64,000 nucleotides of DNA from Chryseobacterium sp. MA9 (GTDB lineage: Bacteria > Bacteroidota > Bacteroidia > Flavobacteriales > Weeksellaceae), in contig NZ_CP075170.1 in NCBI RefSeq assembly GCF_024399315.1, positions 1,984,001-2,048,000 of the forward strand, given 5' to 3'. Under the pieces are notes generated by a model. That model saw only the letters and a program-made list of their open reading frames with translations, searched no databases and was not told the DNA's origin. Made by a program: the position numbers and the translations under genes. Positions 17,478-25,491 of the stretch are shown piece by piece; position 1 is the first letter of the stretch, and the number at the start of each line of letters is the position of its first letter.

Positions 17478-18560
17478 ATGTGGATTATTTATCTGACTTT
17501 GGCCATACTTCTGCTGGTCATGACTATACTGCCAAAAATCCAGCATCCTCACTGGATATTCAGGGTTCCTGAATTTGCCAAAATACAAGTTACTTACCTT
17601 ATTTTGTTCACTTTTTTATTAGGCTTTTTTACAGATTCCAAAGAATATTTATGGTATTACCAGGGTCTCCTGTTTGTGTTGTTTGTTCATCACAGCAAAA
17701 CCCTCATCAGATATACGCATTTTTATCCTGTAAAAAAACACAGGCAGCAGCATAAGTCGTCTGAAAAGCTATATTTTATTTCAGCCAATGTTTATCAGTT
17801 CAATAAAGAATATGAAAGATTTACCAGGCTTATAAAAAAATATAATCCTGATTTCTTCATGACTATGGAAAGCAACAGTGACTGGGAAAAAGCAATGACT
17901 CCTTTGGAAAAAGAATACTGCTACCAACATAAAGTAACTCTTGAAAATACTTATGGCATGCACTTCTATTCAAAAGTTGAAATTAAGGAAGCCAAGACTC
18001 ATTATTTTGTCGCAGATGATATTCCGAGTATCGAAATTCATATGAAAACATCTGATGGTTTTTCTTTTGTTTTCTTCGGTGTTCACCCGCCACCTCCAAG
18101 CCCCACCGAAGAAGAAACTTCTAAGGAAAGAGATGGAGATCTCCTAAGTACTGCCAAACGTGTAAAAGGTATCAAAAAACCTGTTATTGTAGTTGGAGAC
18201 TTCAATAATGTTGCCTGGTCAAGATCATCTGTTCTTTTTAGAAAAACGAGTCATCTGATAGATCCGAGAATCGGGCATTCTTTCGTTTCCACATTCCATG
18301 CAAAATACCGTCTTTTAAGGTTTCCTATCGATTTGATGTTTCACAGTGAAGATATTTTTATTAAACAGCTGAAGACACTGGAAAATTTTGGTTCGGACCA
18401 TCTTCCGGTATACTGCGAATTTTTCATAGATCATCACAATGATGAACAGGAAGAACTGATAGAAAAAGCTACTTCTGAAGAAAAAGCAGAAGCTGAAATC
18501 ATGATAGAAGAAGGAAAGAAAGAAGAAGGCGACCGGGAAACAGTTGTTACTGAAGATTAA
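17478..18560 (+). CDS. membrane-anchored endonuclease/exonuclease/phosphatase family protein
   Basis: A 360-residue protein. Residues 1-85 contain two or three hydrophobic helices, so the catalytic domain is membrane tethered. From about residue 95 the EEP fold is visible: FISANVYQFN, then MTMESNSDW (metal-binding glutamate), FFGVHPPPP, VVGDFNNVAWS (catalytic Asp/Asn) and FGSDHLPVYCE (catalytic Asp-His). The C-terminal 40 residues are a highly acidic tail, rich in Glu and Lys. Family members cut phosphodiester bonds in DNA, phosphoinositides or other phosphoesters; the substrate is unknown. Confidence 0.87.
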   Translation: MWIIYLTLAILLLVMTILPKIQHPHWIFRVPEFAKIQVTYLILFTFLLGFFTDSKEYLWYYQGLLFVLFVHHSKTLIRYTHFYPVKKHRQQHKSSEKLYFISANVYQFNKEYERFTRLIKKYNPDFFMTMESNSDWEKAMTPLEKEYCYQHKVTLENTYGMHFYSKVEIKEAKTHYFVADDIPSIEIHMKTSDGFSFVFFGVHPPPPSPTEEETSKERDGDLLSTAKRVKGIKKPVIVVGDFNNVAWSRSSVLFRKTSHLIDPRIGHSFVSTFHAKYRLLRFPIDLMFHSEDIFIKQLKTLENFGSDHLPVYCEFFIDHHNDEQEELIEKATSEEKAEAEIMIEEGKKEEGDRETVVTED

Positions 18561-18563
18561 GCA

Positions 18564-18588
18564 TAAAAAAAGTGGGCTTCAGCCCACT
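18564..18588. terminator. terminator between the EEP gene and mvaD
   Basis: AGTGGGC (18571-18577) and GCCCACT (18582-18588) form a 7-bp stem with a TTCA loop. A run of seven A on the plus strand gives the T tail for the minus-strand mvaD transcript; it may also slow the plus-strand transcript. Confidence 0.82.
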
Positions 18589-18611
18589 CTCCTATTAAAT
18601 ATTATTTTATT

Positions 18612-19670
18612 TTAGAATTTCATTACATCCTTCACTACTCCATTTTTCTGAGTGTGCTGTAATAATTCAGTTTCAATAAACGCTTTGATCTGTTCTTCAG
18701 AACCATTGTTTGGGAATAAAAGATGAACATTAGCTCCTGCATCCAGAGTAAAGAATAAAGGAAGTCCCATTTCTCTCCTGAAATCCCAGATTTTATTGAT
18801 GACTTCAAGAGTTCCTGTTTTCATCAGGATAAAAGCGGGATCGCTCATCATCATCATAGCATGTAATGTAAGTGCTTCATGTTCTACCAGCTTAATAAAA
18901 CGTTCCATATCTCCGTTTTTCAGAATCTCTTTCATTGGAACAAAATTTTCTCTTGCTTCCTGAAATCTTCTTTCGGCGTAAGGATTGGTATTCATCAAAC
19001 CATGTCCTACCGTAGATGAAACACTCTTCTGCCCTTCGTGAATCAGTAAAACCCAGTCGTTAAAATTTTTGAATACTTCATGAATTTCGGCATCCGGATA
19101 TTGTACTCCAAACAAATCTGAACTTCCTTCTACCTCATCAGTTTTTCCCCATACAACAAGTCCGTTATATAAGCTTCTGCATGCGCTTCCACTTCCTAAT
19201 CTTGCTAAAAATGAAGCCTTTCTCAAAGATTGTTCTTCAGAGGTTTTCCCTGTAAATGAAGCATCCAATGCCATGAGACATTTTGCAATAGCTCCAAATC
19301 CTGAAGCTGAACTTGCAATCCCGGAACTGTGTGGAAATGTATTTTCTGTTCTGATAACATATTTCCCTTTTAAAATCCATGGAAGATACTGCTCTATATT
19401 TCTGAAATATTTCTCAATTTTTTCCGCAAACTTCACTTCTTCATTTCCAGCCAGAAAAGTCTGTACTGAAAAAGCTTCATTTGCAATAAATTCCATTGAG
19501 GTATTGGTTTTACAATGGTTTAAAGTGTAACTGATACTCGGGTTGGCAGGAATCTGATTCTCGTATTTCCCCCAATATTTAATCAGGGCAATATTAGAAG
19601 GACAGCTTTCTGAAACCGTTTGTGAATGAATATTGAAATTTTCTTTTCCTATAAAATCTTGTGTCGTCAT
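18612..19670 (-). CDS. mvaD: diphosphomevalonate decarboxylase
   Basis: A GHMP-kinase-fold enzyme of 352 residues. It converts mevalonate 5-diphosphate to isopentenyl diphosphate with ATP, the last step of the mevalonate route to isoprenoids. Signature pieces: SCPSNIALIKYWGK (residues 22-35), the phosphate loop SSGIASSASGFGA (115-127) and GSGSACRSLYNGLVVW downstream. Flavobacteria use the mevalonate pathway, so this is expected. The other pathway genes are not in the window. Confidence 0.95.
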   Translation of the reverse strand: MTTQDFIGKENFNIHSQTVSESCPSNIALIKYWGKYENQIPANPSISYTLNHCKTNTSMEFIANEAFSVQTFLAGNEEVKFAEKIEKYFRNIEQYLPWILKGKYVIRTENTFPHSSGIASSASGFGAIAKCLMALDASFTGKTSEEQSLRKASFLARLGSGSACRSLYNGLVVWGKTDEVEGSSDLFGVQYPDAEIHEVFKNFNDWVLLIHEGQKSVSSTVGHGLMNTNPYAERRFQEARENFVPMKEILKNGDMERFIKLVEHEALTLHAMMMMSDPAFILMKTGTLEVINKIWDFRREMGLPLFFTLDAGANVHLLFPNNGSEEQIKAFIETELLQHTQKNGVVKDVMKF

Positions 19671-19699
19671 AGTTTAATTTAAGTCATTATTTTGAACCA

Positions 19700-19746
19700 C
19701 CCCGTCAAAAATTCTTTGAATTTTCGCCACCCCTCCAAGGGAGGGG
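19700..19746. repeat. intergenic double-hairpin repeat (CCCCTCC stem)
   Basis: Two hairpins in tandem: AAAATTC-TTT-GAATTTT (19708-19724) and CCCCTCC-AAG-GGAGGGG (19730-19746). From memory this combination recurs between genes in many Bacteroidota genomes. It sits upstream of mvaD and after the acyl-CoA ligase gene, and could terminate the ligase transcript. Confidence 0.55.
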
Positions 19747-19800
19747 AATTTTCACATCTCCAGTTGCAATTGACCTGAAAACAAGAGATCAAAAAAAAAT

Positions 19801-21570
19801 TTAATACATCTTTTCTATAATATCTGCGTATTTTTTGGTCACTACATTTCTTTTGACTTTCAATGTAGGAGTGATTTCTCCTGTGTTGATATCAAACTCT
19901 GCAGGCATTAAGGTGAATTTCTTCACTTTTTCATAGTCTGCCAAGTGGCTCTGTAATTCTTTTAATTTCTCTTTATAAAGGTTGATTATCTTTTCATTTT
20001 TTACAGCGTCTTCCCAATTAGTGAAAGGAATATTATTTTTCTTGATATAATCCTGTAAAAACTCAAAATTTGGAACAATCAATGCTGAAACGAACTGTCT
20101 TCCTTCCGCAATCAGCATAATCTGTTGAATGAAATTATTATTGGTCAAAAGATTTTCGATCCGTTGAGGAGCAATATATTTTCCATTGGAAGTTTTCATC
20201 AAATCTTTGATTCTGTCCGTAATAATCAGGTTTCCTTTATCATCAAATTTTCCTGCATCACCGGTTTTGAACCATCCGTCTTCCGTGAATACTTTTTGGG
20301 TTTCTTCAGGCTTATTGTAATATCCTTTCATGATTCCGTTACCTCTGGCCTGAATCTCATCGTTTTCTCCGATACGCATTTCTACGCCCGGCAATGGTTT
20401 TCCGCTTGTGCCATGTTCAAAATGAGTTAAAGGGAAAAGAGTCAGTGTTGCGGTAGTTTCCGTTAATCCGTACCCTACTGTTACATGAATTCCTACAGAT
20501 TCGAAGAAACGGGTAACTTCCGGTGACAGTGAAGCGCCTCCGCAAGGTAAAAACCAGAGTCTTCCGCCCATTTTCTCTTTGATTTTACTGAAAACCAATC
20601 TATCTGCAACAGCTTCTTTGAATTTTAATCCAAAAGGGACTGGTCTTTCATTTCTTCTCAATTCAGCAGTTTCCCATCCGGTTTTAAGAGCCCAATCAAA
20701 GATTTTCTTTTTTAATGATGAGCCTTCTTCCGCTTTTTCAAGAACTCCGGCATATACTTTCTGGAAAAATCTTGGTACCGCACACATGGCAGTAGGTTTT
20801 ACTTCTTCCAGTGCTTTGGCTACATTTTTAGGATCTTCCAGGAAATACACTCGGGCACCTCCGTATAGACATAGTAAACTCCAGCTTCTCTCAAAAACAT
20901 GGCTTAATGGTAAGAATGCCAGTGAAAGTTCTTCTTCAAAGTTTTTAAATTTAAAAAACTCAAAATGTGAGTCAAAAGCTTTGATAAAATTCCCATGGGT
21001 AAGCATTACTCCTTTCGGAACTCCTGTTGTTCCGGAAGTATAGATCAAAGTGGCAGTATCATCATTTTCTTTCTTGCAGATCTCCAGGGCTGGTGAAGCT
21101 TTTGCAATAAAATCTTCAAGATAAAAACTGTTGAATTCTTTCTTAATCCACACTGCTTTTTTAGAAACAATAATGGTTTCAAGGTTGTTTTCTTCTTTAT
21201 GTAAAAACTCAAGACAGGCATCATACTGCATTTGGTTTCCTACTAAAACAGCTTTAGCTCCGGAATCGTTAATGATATGTTCTGCCTGCTCAGCGTTATT
21301 GGTTGAATAAATAGGTACCGTAACTGCACCGATGGCCATTGAAGCCAGGTCAACGATCATCCATTCGGAAGAGTTATCTGAATAAATAGCGACTCTGTCA
21401 TTCTCCTGAACTCCAGCTTCCTTTAATGCATTGGCTGTTTTAAAAATAACTTCACTGAATTTTTTCCAGCTCAGCTCTTTCCAGGCTGCGTCTTTCTTTT
21501 TAAATCCAATAGCCGCTTTTATAGGATGTTTTTCTACATTTTTAAGGATTATTGCCTCTGCAAGATTCAT
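19801..21570 (-). CDS. long-chain fatty acid-CoA ligase (AMP-forming)
   Basis: An ANL-superfamily adenylating enzyme of 589 residues. Landmarks: TLIYTSGTTGVPKGVMLTHG (P-loop, about residues 172-191), GYGLTETTATLT (A5 motif), GWFKTGDAGKFD (A7) and IAPQRIENLL near the C-terminal lid. It activates fatty acids to acyl-AMP and then acyl-CoA for breakdown or lipid synthesis. It overlaps the SDR gene upstream by 4 bases (ATGA-type junction), so the two are translationally coupled. The pairing with an epimerase-like dehydratase recurs in flavobacteria; the joint role is unknown. Confidence 0.93.
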   Translation of the reverse strand: MNLAEAIILKNVEKHPIKAAIGFKKKDAAWKELSWKKFSEVIFKTANALKEAGVQENDRVAIYSDNSSEWMIVDLASMAIGAVTVPIYSTNNAEQAEHIINDSGAKAVLVGNQMQYDACLEFLHKEENNLETIIVSKKAVWIKKEFNSFYLEDFIAKASPALEICKKENDDTATLIYTSGTTGVPKGVMLTHGNFIKAFDSHFEFFKFKNFEEELSLAFLPLSHVFERSWSLLCLYGGARVYFLEDPKNVAKALEEVKPTAMCAVPRFFQKVYAGVLEKAEEGSSLKKKIFDWALKTGWETAELRRNERPVPFGLKFKEAVADRLVFSKIKEKMGGRLWFLPCGGASLSPEVTRFFESVGIHVTVGYGLTETTATLTLFPLTHFEHGTSGKPLPGVEMRIGENDEIQARGNGIMKGYYNKPEETQKVFTEDGWFKTGDAGKFDDKGNLIITDRIKDLMKTSNGKYIAPQRIENLLTNNNFIQQIMLIAEGRQFVSALIVPNFEFLQDYIKKNNIPFTNWEDAVKNEKIINLYKEKLKELQSHLADYEKVKKFTLMPAEFDINTGEITPTLKVKRNVVTKKYADIIEKMY

Positions 21571-22580
21571 TTCTTCAGCTTTTTGTCGTTAATATAATTA
21601 TTCAGGTGAAAGTCAATACTTTCTTTTACAGGAATAAACTGATAGTTCAGTTTTTCTTTGACTTTGTGATTGGAAATGGTGTTGAATGAAGAAATGGCTT
21701 CAATATTTGATTTGGTAACCATTTTCAGTTTTGGAATCAGCCATCCGAAAAGAGTATTGGCTATTCTTCCGATATTTAATACAGATTGTGAAAGAATTCT
21801 GGCATCTTTAAGTCCCAGACGGGTTCTGACCTGTTTTGCCAGATCGGCATATCTGTTGTTTTCAGCAACGATGATAAAACGTTCTCCGAAAAGATTATTT
21901 TCCATTAGTCCTATCGCGGTATTTGCAACATCTCTCACGTCAACGTAAGCAGAACCTCCTGAAAAGGTAAAACTATTATCTTCAAAGGTAGAGAAAAGTT
22001 CCCCGCTGCTTTGAGTCCAGTTTCCGCTTCCTACGATCATTCCCGGATTGATAATAACTACATTCATTCCCTCTGCTGAAGCTCTCCATGCTTCCATTTC
22101 AGATAAATGTTTTGATATAGCATAAGCAGAGTGTTCCAGTTTTGGATTAAAATCAGAACCTTCGTCCAACTCTCCTTTTTCATTGAAATTATCAAGAACG
22201 GCAACGGAACTCACATGAAGAAATTTTTTAACGTCTGACCCCTCGCAGGCAAACAAAAGATTCTCTGTACCTTTGATATTTGTACGGTACATTTCTTTTT
22301 CATCTTTGGGATGAAAGCTTACTTTTGCAGCACAATGATACACTTCATCCACACCTCGCAGTGCTGTTGTCAAAGAATCGAGATCATCAAAATCTACGTT
22401 TACCCATTCGATCTTATTGAAAAAATCGTCGGGATTCTCCGTATAAAAGCTGTATGAATGCTTTACTTCTTTTAAATTGCTGCCTGGTCTTTTGGAAGCA
22501 CGTACATTTTTACCTCTTTTAAGAAGTTCCAGTACAATTATTCTTCCCAGAATTCCGGTAGCACCCGTTACAAAAATCAT
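21567..22580 (-). CDS. NAD(P)-dependent epimerase/dehydratase (extended SDR)
   Basis: A 337-residue extended short-chain dehydrogenase. IFVTGATGILGRIIV at the N-terminus is the nucleotide-binding TGxxGxxG motif; SVAVLDNF followed by YAISKHLSE supplies the catalytic Tyr-x-x-x-Lys; INPGMIVGSG follows as expected. It resembles the dihydroflavonol reductase / 3-beta-hydroxysteroid dehydrogenase-like group, whose natural substrate in bacteria is seldom known. First gene of a two-gene unit with the acyl-CoA ligase. Confidence 0.9.
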   Translation of the reverse strand: MIFVTGATGILGRIIVLELLKRGKNVRASKRPGSNLKEVKHSYSFYTENPDDFFNKIEWVNVDFDDLDSLTTALRGVDEVYHCAAKVSFHPKDEKEMYRTNIKGTENLLFACEGSDVKKFLHVSSVAVLDNFNEKGELDEGSDFNPKLEHSAYAISKHLSEMEAWRASAEGMNVVIINPGMIVGSGNWTQSSGELFSTFEDNSFTFSGGSAYVDVRDVANTAIGLMENNLFGERFIIVAENNRYADLAKQVRTRLGLKDARILSQSVLNIGRIANTLFGWLIPKLKMVTKSNIEAISSFNTISNHKVKEKLNYQFIPVKESIDFHLNNYINDKKLKK

Positions 22581-22783
22581 TAATTATTTTACTTGATTAC
22601 TGACTAAAATATAACAATATTTTCTATCCGGCAATTCTTCCGGATCCGGCAAAAATTCCTCAGAAAAACTGCTTTTGCAAATTTGCGATTTTTAAAGCAT
22701 AATTCAACTTTATTTAACCAATATTATCACTCAGAAATCAACAAACCAGAAAAATTTTAATCGCAACAGATCATTACATTTAA

Positions 22784-22820
22784 AAGTCCTGAAAGAATGT
22801 ACAACTTTCAGGACTTCTAT
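22784..22820 (-). terminator. terminator at the end of the graspetide locus
   Basis: AAGTCCTGAAAG (22784-22795) pairs perfectly with CTTTCAGGACTT (22805-22816), 12 bp. The minus strand continues with a T-rich stretch (TTTTAAATG). It lies 21-60 bases after the mvdD-like stop codon. Confidence 0.87.
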
Positions 22821-22840
22821 CATAAGAAACACGCTATTTT

Positions 22841-23845
22841 CTAAGCCATTACCTCATTATTTCTTCTTGGAGCTTTGTCACAAAGAACGTCTGCAATGCT
22901 CTTGGAAATAAGGTTTCCTTCTGTAAGATTATCCAGCCAGAAGAATTCTCCTGCCGCATTAATCTCGATGAAATAATATTCGTCTTCAGGGGAAACGATC
23001 ATGTCGATTGCTCCATAGTCTACATTGTAAATATCGAGAAGTTCAAGCAGTTTTGCTTCTACATCTCCCGGAAGTTCTGTCCTGTTCCATTTATCAATGA
23101 GATTGATCCCATCTTTTCTCCAGTCTACTTTAGCATCTTCGGACTGCTGGGAATCTATTTCAAATGCATAAACATCTCTTCCCACAATGGTAATACGAAG
23201 TTCTTTTTTCTTTTGAATCATCTGCTGGAACTGCATAGGGCAGTATAACAATGAATCAAGTTCTTCTAATTTATCTTCGCTGACAACGTTAGTAAACACT
23301 ACATTTTCAACACCGTCTTCATAGATAGCAAAACCGGTTTGCATCTTGGCGACTACATTCTGATGTTTCAGAATAAATTTTCTAGCTTCATCAGGATTGT
23401 TGGTAAGACATGTGGCTGGAATGGTCAGTCCTAATTTATCTGCAATTTTCAATTGTTCTTCCTTACTGTCGAGTCTTCTGTAAACACTTGGTTTACCTAA
23501 AGAATAAGCATCCACAGATTCAAAGAAACCAAAAAGGGTATTTCTGATTTCTCCCATTGCCGCACCGTAAAACTTAGAGTCCATTTCTTCTCTCAGTCCT
23601 TTTCCGATATTGTAAGCTCTTCTGTACCAGATGGCAGAAATATCATCCAAACGATGTTTTGCATCTGGAGTTTCAAGAAAACTTATCCACTCTCCATCCT
23701 GGAAAATGGTAGACAGTTTGTTTTGTAAAGGATAAATATCAACATCAAAGCGAATGACTTCACAGCCATTTTTTCCGATGTATTCTGTTACTTTTTCAAT
23801 AGAAAAATTATCTGCGGTATGGGTAATAATTAAAATTTTATTCAT
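22841..23845 (-). CDS. mvdD: MvdD/MdnC-type ATP-grasp ligase (omega-ester-forming graspetide maturase)
   Basis: A 334-residue ATP-grasp enzyme starting MNKILIITHTADNFS; an upstream in-frame start (23878) would add 11 residues buried in the previous gene. It has the MdnC/MvdD pattern: AIWYRRAYNIG, NNPDEARKF, YCPMQFQQMI, KELRITIVGRDVYAFEIDSQQ, DWRKDG and YGAIDMIVSPEDEYYFIEINAAGEFFWL split over the ATP-grasp core. Homologues close two omega-ester rings between Thr/Ser and Asp/Glu in microviridin precursors. The usual EINPxGEF motif reads EINAAGEF here. It overlaps the mvdC-like stop by 8 bases, so the ligases are coupled. Confidence 0.92.
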   Translation of the reverse strand: MNKILIITHTADNFSIEKVTEYIGKNGCEVIRFDVDIYPLQNKLSTIFQDGEWISFLETPDAKHRLDDISAIWYRRAYNIGKGLREEMDSKFYGAAMGEIRNTLFGFFESVDAYSLGKPSVYRRLDSKEEQLKIADKLGLTIPATCLTNNPDEARKFILKHQNVVAKMQTGFAIYEDGVENVVFTNVVSEDKLEELDSLLYCPMQFQQMIQKKKELRITIVGRDVYAFEIDSQQSEDAKVDWRKDGINLIDKWNRTELPGDVEAKLLELLDIYNVDYGAIDMIVSPEDEYYFIEINAAGEFFWLDNLTEGNLISKSIADVLCDKAPRRNNEVMA

Positions 23846-24794
23846 GGAAATTGATTCTTTTGATAAGATTATCGGCAATTCTTTCTGCGATGGGAAATCC
23901 CAGTTCTTTCTGAAGCATTCCCCACTCTCCCTGTGGATTCACTTCAAGGAAATAATATGCTCCGTCTCTTCCTTTAATCATATCAATGGCTCCTATATAA
24001 AGTCCCATTTCGTTCATCATGGAAGTGAGATTGGTTTTGATGGAATCCGGAAGTTCGTAAGCTGACCAGAAATAGCCTTCACGAGCTACCCTCCAATCTG
24101 CATTTTCACTGTTATTGATCTTTCCTGTGAAGAAATCACCGTCTACATAGACGATTCTCAATTCGTATTCTTTGTCAATGTAAGGTTGAAAAATCATGGG
24201 ACAGTAAGCAATATCTGAAAGGTGTTCCAAGGATTCTTCTTCAATAACCGTAGTGGAAATCATATTTTCTCCTGACATGGTTTTTGCGGTTACTCCATGA
24301 AGCTTAGCAATTGCTTTTCCCTGACAGTATTGATAGAAAAATGTTGTTATTTTTTCTTCATCATTGGAAAAAATGGTTTTGGGAATGGTTAAATTATTTC
24401 TTTCTGCTACTTTTAGCTGAAAAATCTTATTTCCATCAACTTTTTTTTCATTTTCATAAGGATTGATCCAGGGAATATGTTCTAAGGCAGTCATCAGATT
24501 GTAACGCAGACTTCCGTATTCATTCAGGAAGATTCTTTCATAGTCCTGATCCAATTCTTCGGGAGCAGTGACCCTCCAGGCTTTTCTATGCCACACCCCT
24601 TTAACAGCATCAGAATGAATGGTATTTCCGAACTCGTCAGTCAATTCAAATGAATTTTCATAAATGCTGATTTTCTGAAGGTGATTCAGGCGGTCAGAAT
24701 TCAATCTGAAACAGGGGATATTTTTGGAGGTCAGGTATTCGAAGAAGATATCGATATTATAAAAATCCTGTGAATGGGTAATGCAGAGAATCAT
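23838..24794 (-). CDS. mvdC: MvdC/MdnB-type ATP-grasp ligase (omega-amide-forming graspetide maturase)
   Basis: A 318-residue ATP-grasp enzyme. Its pattern fits MdnB/MvdC better than MdnC: GVWHRKAWR, ITTFFYQYCQGKAIAKLHG, YCPMIFQPYIDKEYELRIVYVDGDFFTGKIN (in pieces), the WSAYELPDSI segment and FLEVNPQGEWGML with the intact EVNPxGEW motif. Homologues form the lysine-to-acid omega-amide after the ester rings are made. It is separated from the precursor genes by a terminator-like hairpin and overlaps the next ligase gene by 8 bases. Confidence 0.92.
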   Translation of the reverse strand: MILCITHSQDFYNIDIFFEYLTSKNIPCFRLNSDRLNHLQKISIYENSFELTDEFGNTIHSDAVKGVWHRKAWRVTAPEELDQDYERIFLNEYGSLRYNLMTALEHIPWINPYENEKKVDGNKIFQLKVAERNNLTIPKTIFSNDEEKITTFFYQYCQGKAIAKLHGVTAKTMSGENMISTTVIEEESLEHLSDIAYCPMIFQPYIDKEYELRIVYVDGDFFTGKINNSENADWRVAREGYFWSAYELPDSIKTNLTSMMNEMGLYIGAIDMIKGRDGAYYFLEVNPQGEWGMLQKELGFPIAERIADNLIKRINFHE

Positions 24795-24809
24795 TTGCCG
24801 GTTTTTATT

Positions 24810-24839
24810 AAAAAGGGAAACTTAATGTTTAAGTTTCCC
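24810..24839 (-). terminator. hairpin attenuator between precursor genes and ligases
   Basis: GGGAAACTTAA (24815-24825) pairs perfectly with TTAAGTTTCCC (24829-24839) with a TGT loop. On the minus strand it is followed by five T, giving a complete intrinsic terminator. It lies after both precursor genes and 16 bases before the mvdC-like ATG, so it should lower ligase expression relative to precursor. Confidence 0.85.
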
Positions 24840-24868
24840 CTACTATTTTATTAATATTCTACCTGATT

Positions 24869-25093
24869 TTATAGTGGAATAGTGATTGTATCATCATCAC
24901 CGTCAGATGGATATTTCAGCGTGTGCATCATATCATCTTTAGGAGAAGTTACAACGTCTACCGCCGGCTTTGTAATAACGTCTCTTTCAGGAATTGTAAT
25001 ATCAGTTCCTCCTTTTACTGTTTCAGGATCCTTAACCTGTTTTTCCAGGAATGATGCGAAAAACGGTTTCTTCTTTGAGTTGTTGCTTTTCAT
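24869..25093 (-). CDS. microviridin-like graspetide precursor peptide, second copy
   Basis: A 74-residue precursor. Leader: KKKPFFASFLEKQ (7-19), the ligase-binding PFFxxFLE helix of microviridin leaders, ending in Gly28-Gly29. Then units starting at Asp31, 38, 46 and 54 with the pattern D-x-[IV]-T-x-P. Core: T58-L-K60-Y-P-S63-D64-G-D66-D67-D68, matching the microviridin TxKxPSDxEE order but with Asp at both acidic acceptor positions. A six-residue tail TITIPL follows. Expected product: a tri- or bicyclic depsipeptide protease inhibitor. Residues 6-29 are identical to the first copy, so the two arose by duplication. Confidence 0.9.
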   Translation of the reverse strand: MKSNNSKKKPFFASFLEKQVKDPETVKGGTDITIPERDVITKPAVDVVTSPKDDMMHTLKYPSDGDDDTITIPL

Positions 25094-25140
25094 AATGTTT
25101 AGTTTTGGTTTGATATAATTTAGCTTAAGCTTTATATTTC

Positions 25141-25377
25141 TTACACATCTAAAACATCCTCATCTCCGTCAGAAGGATATTTCATCGTAACATTATCATT
25201 ATCAGGTTTAGTAACATTATCCTTAAGAGGAGTAGTAATCTGATCCTGAAGGGCTGTAGTAATTTGGTCTGCAAGTACAGAAGTAATACCACCTCCTTTT
25301 ACTGTTTCAGGATCTTTAACCTGTTTTTCTAAGAATGACGCAAAAAATGGCTTCTTTTTTGAATTTTTGTTTTCCAT
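25141..25377 (-). CDS. microviridin-like graspetide precursor peptide, first copy
   Basis: A 78-residue precursor, the promoter-proximal gene of the locus. Leader PFFASFLEKQ at 10-19 and a Gly-Gly at 28-29. Then a strict eight-residue period: DQITTALQ (37-44), DQITTPLK (45-52), DNVTKPDN (53-60), DNVTMKYP (61-68). The last unit runs into the core T64-M-K66-Y-P-S69-D70-G-D72-E73-D74, followed by VLDV. Family knowledge predicts Thr64-Asp70 and Ser69-acid omega-esters and a Lys66-acid amide. Whether the upstream octads are modified is unknown. The 47-base spacer to the second precursor holds only a small AGCTTAAGCT palindrome. Confidence 0.9.
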   Translation of the reverse strand: MENKNSKKKPFFASFLEKQVKDPETVKGGGITSVLADQITTALQDQITTPLKDNVTKPDNDNVTMKYPSDGDEDVLDV

Positions 25378-25491
25378 AAGTTAATATTTTTATTGTTTTG
25401 GAAATCCAAAGTACAAAAAATTCAAATCATGGAGAAATAATATTACGTTTTAATAAAAATTTAACATAATATCAAAAAGTAAAGTATAAAA

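Noticed and set aside
24882..25118. 78-codon plus-strand frame opposite the second graspetide precursor
   Set aside because: It is the complement of the repeat-rich precursor; the minus-strand reading has a clear leader and core.
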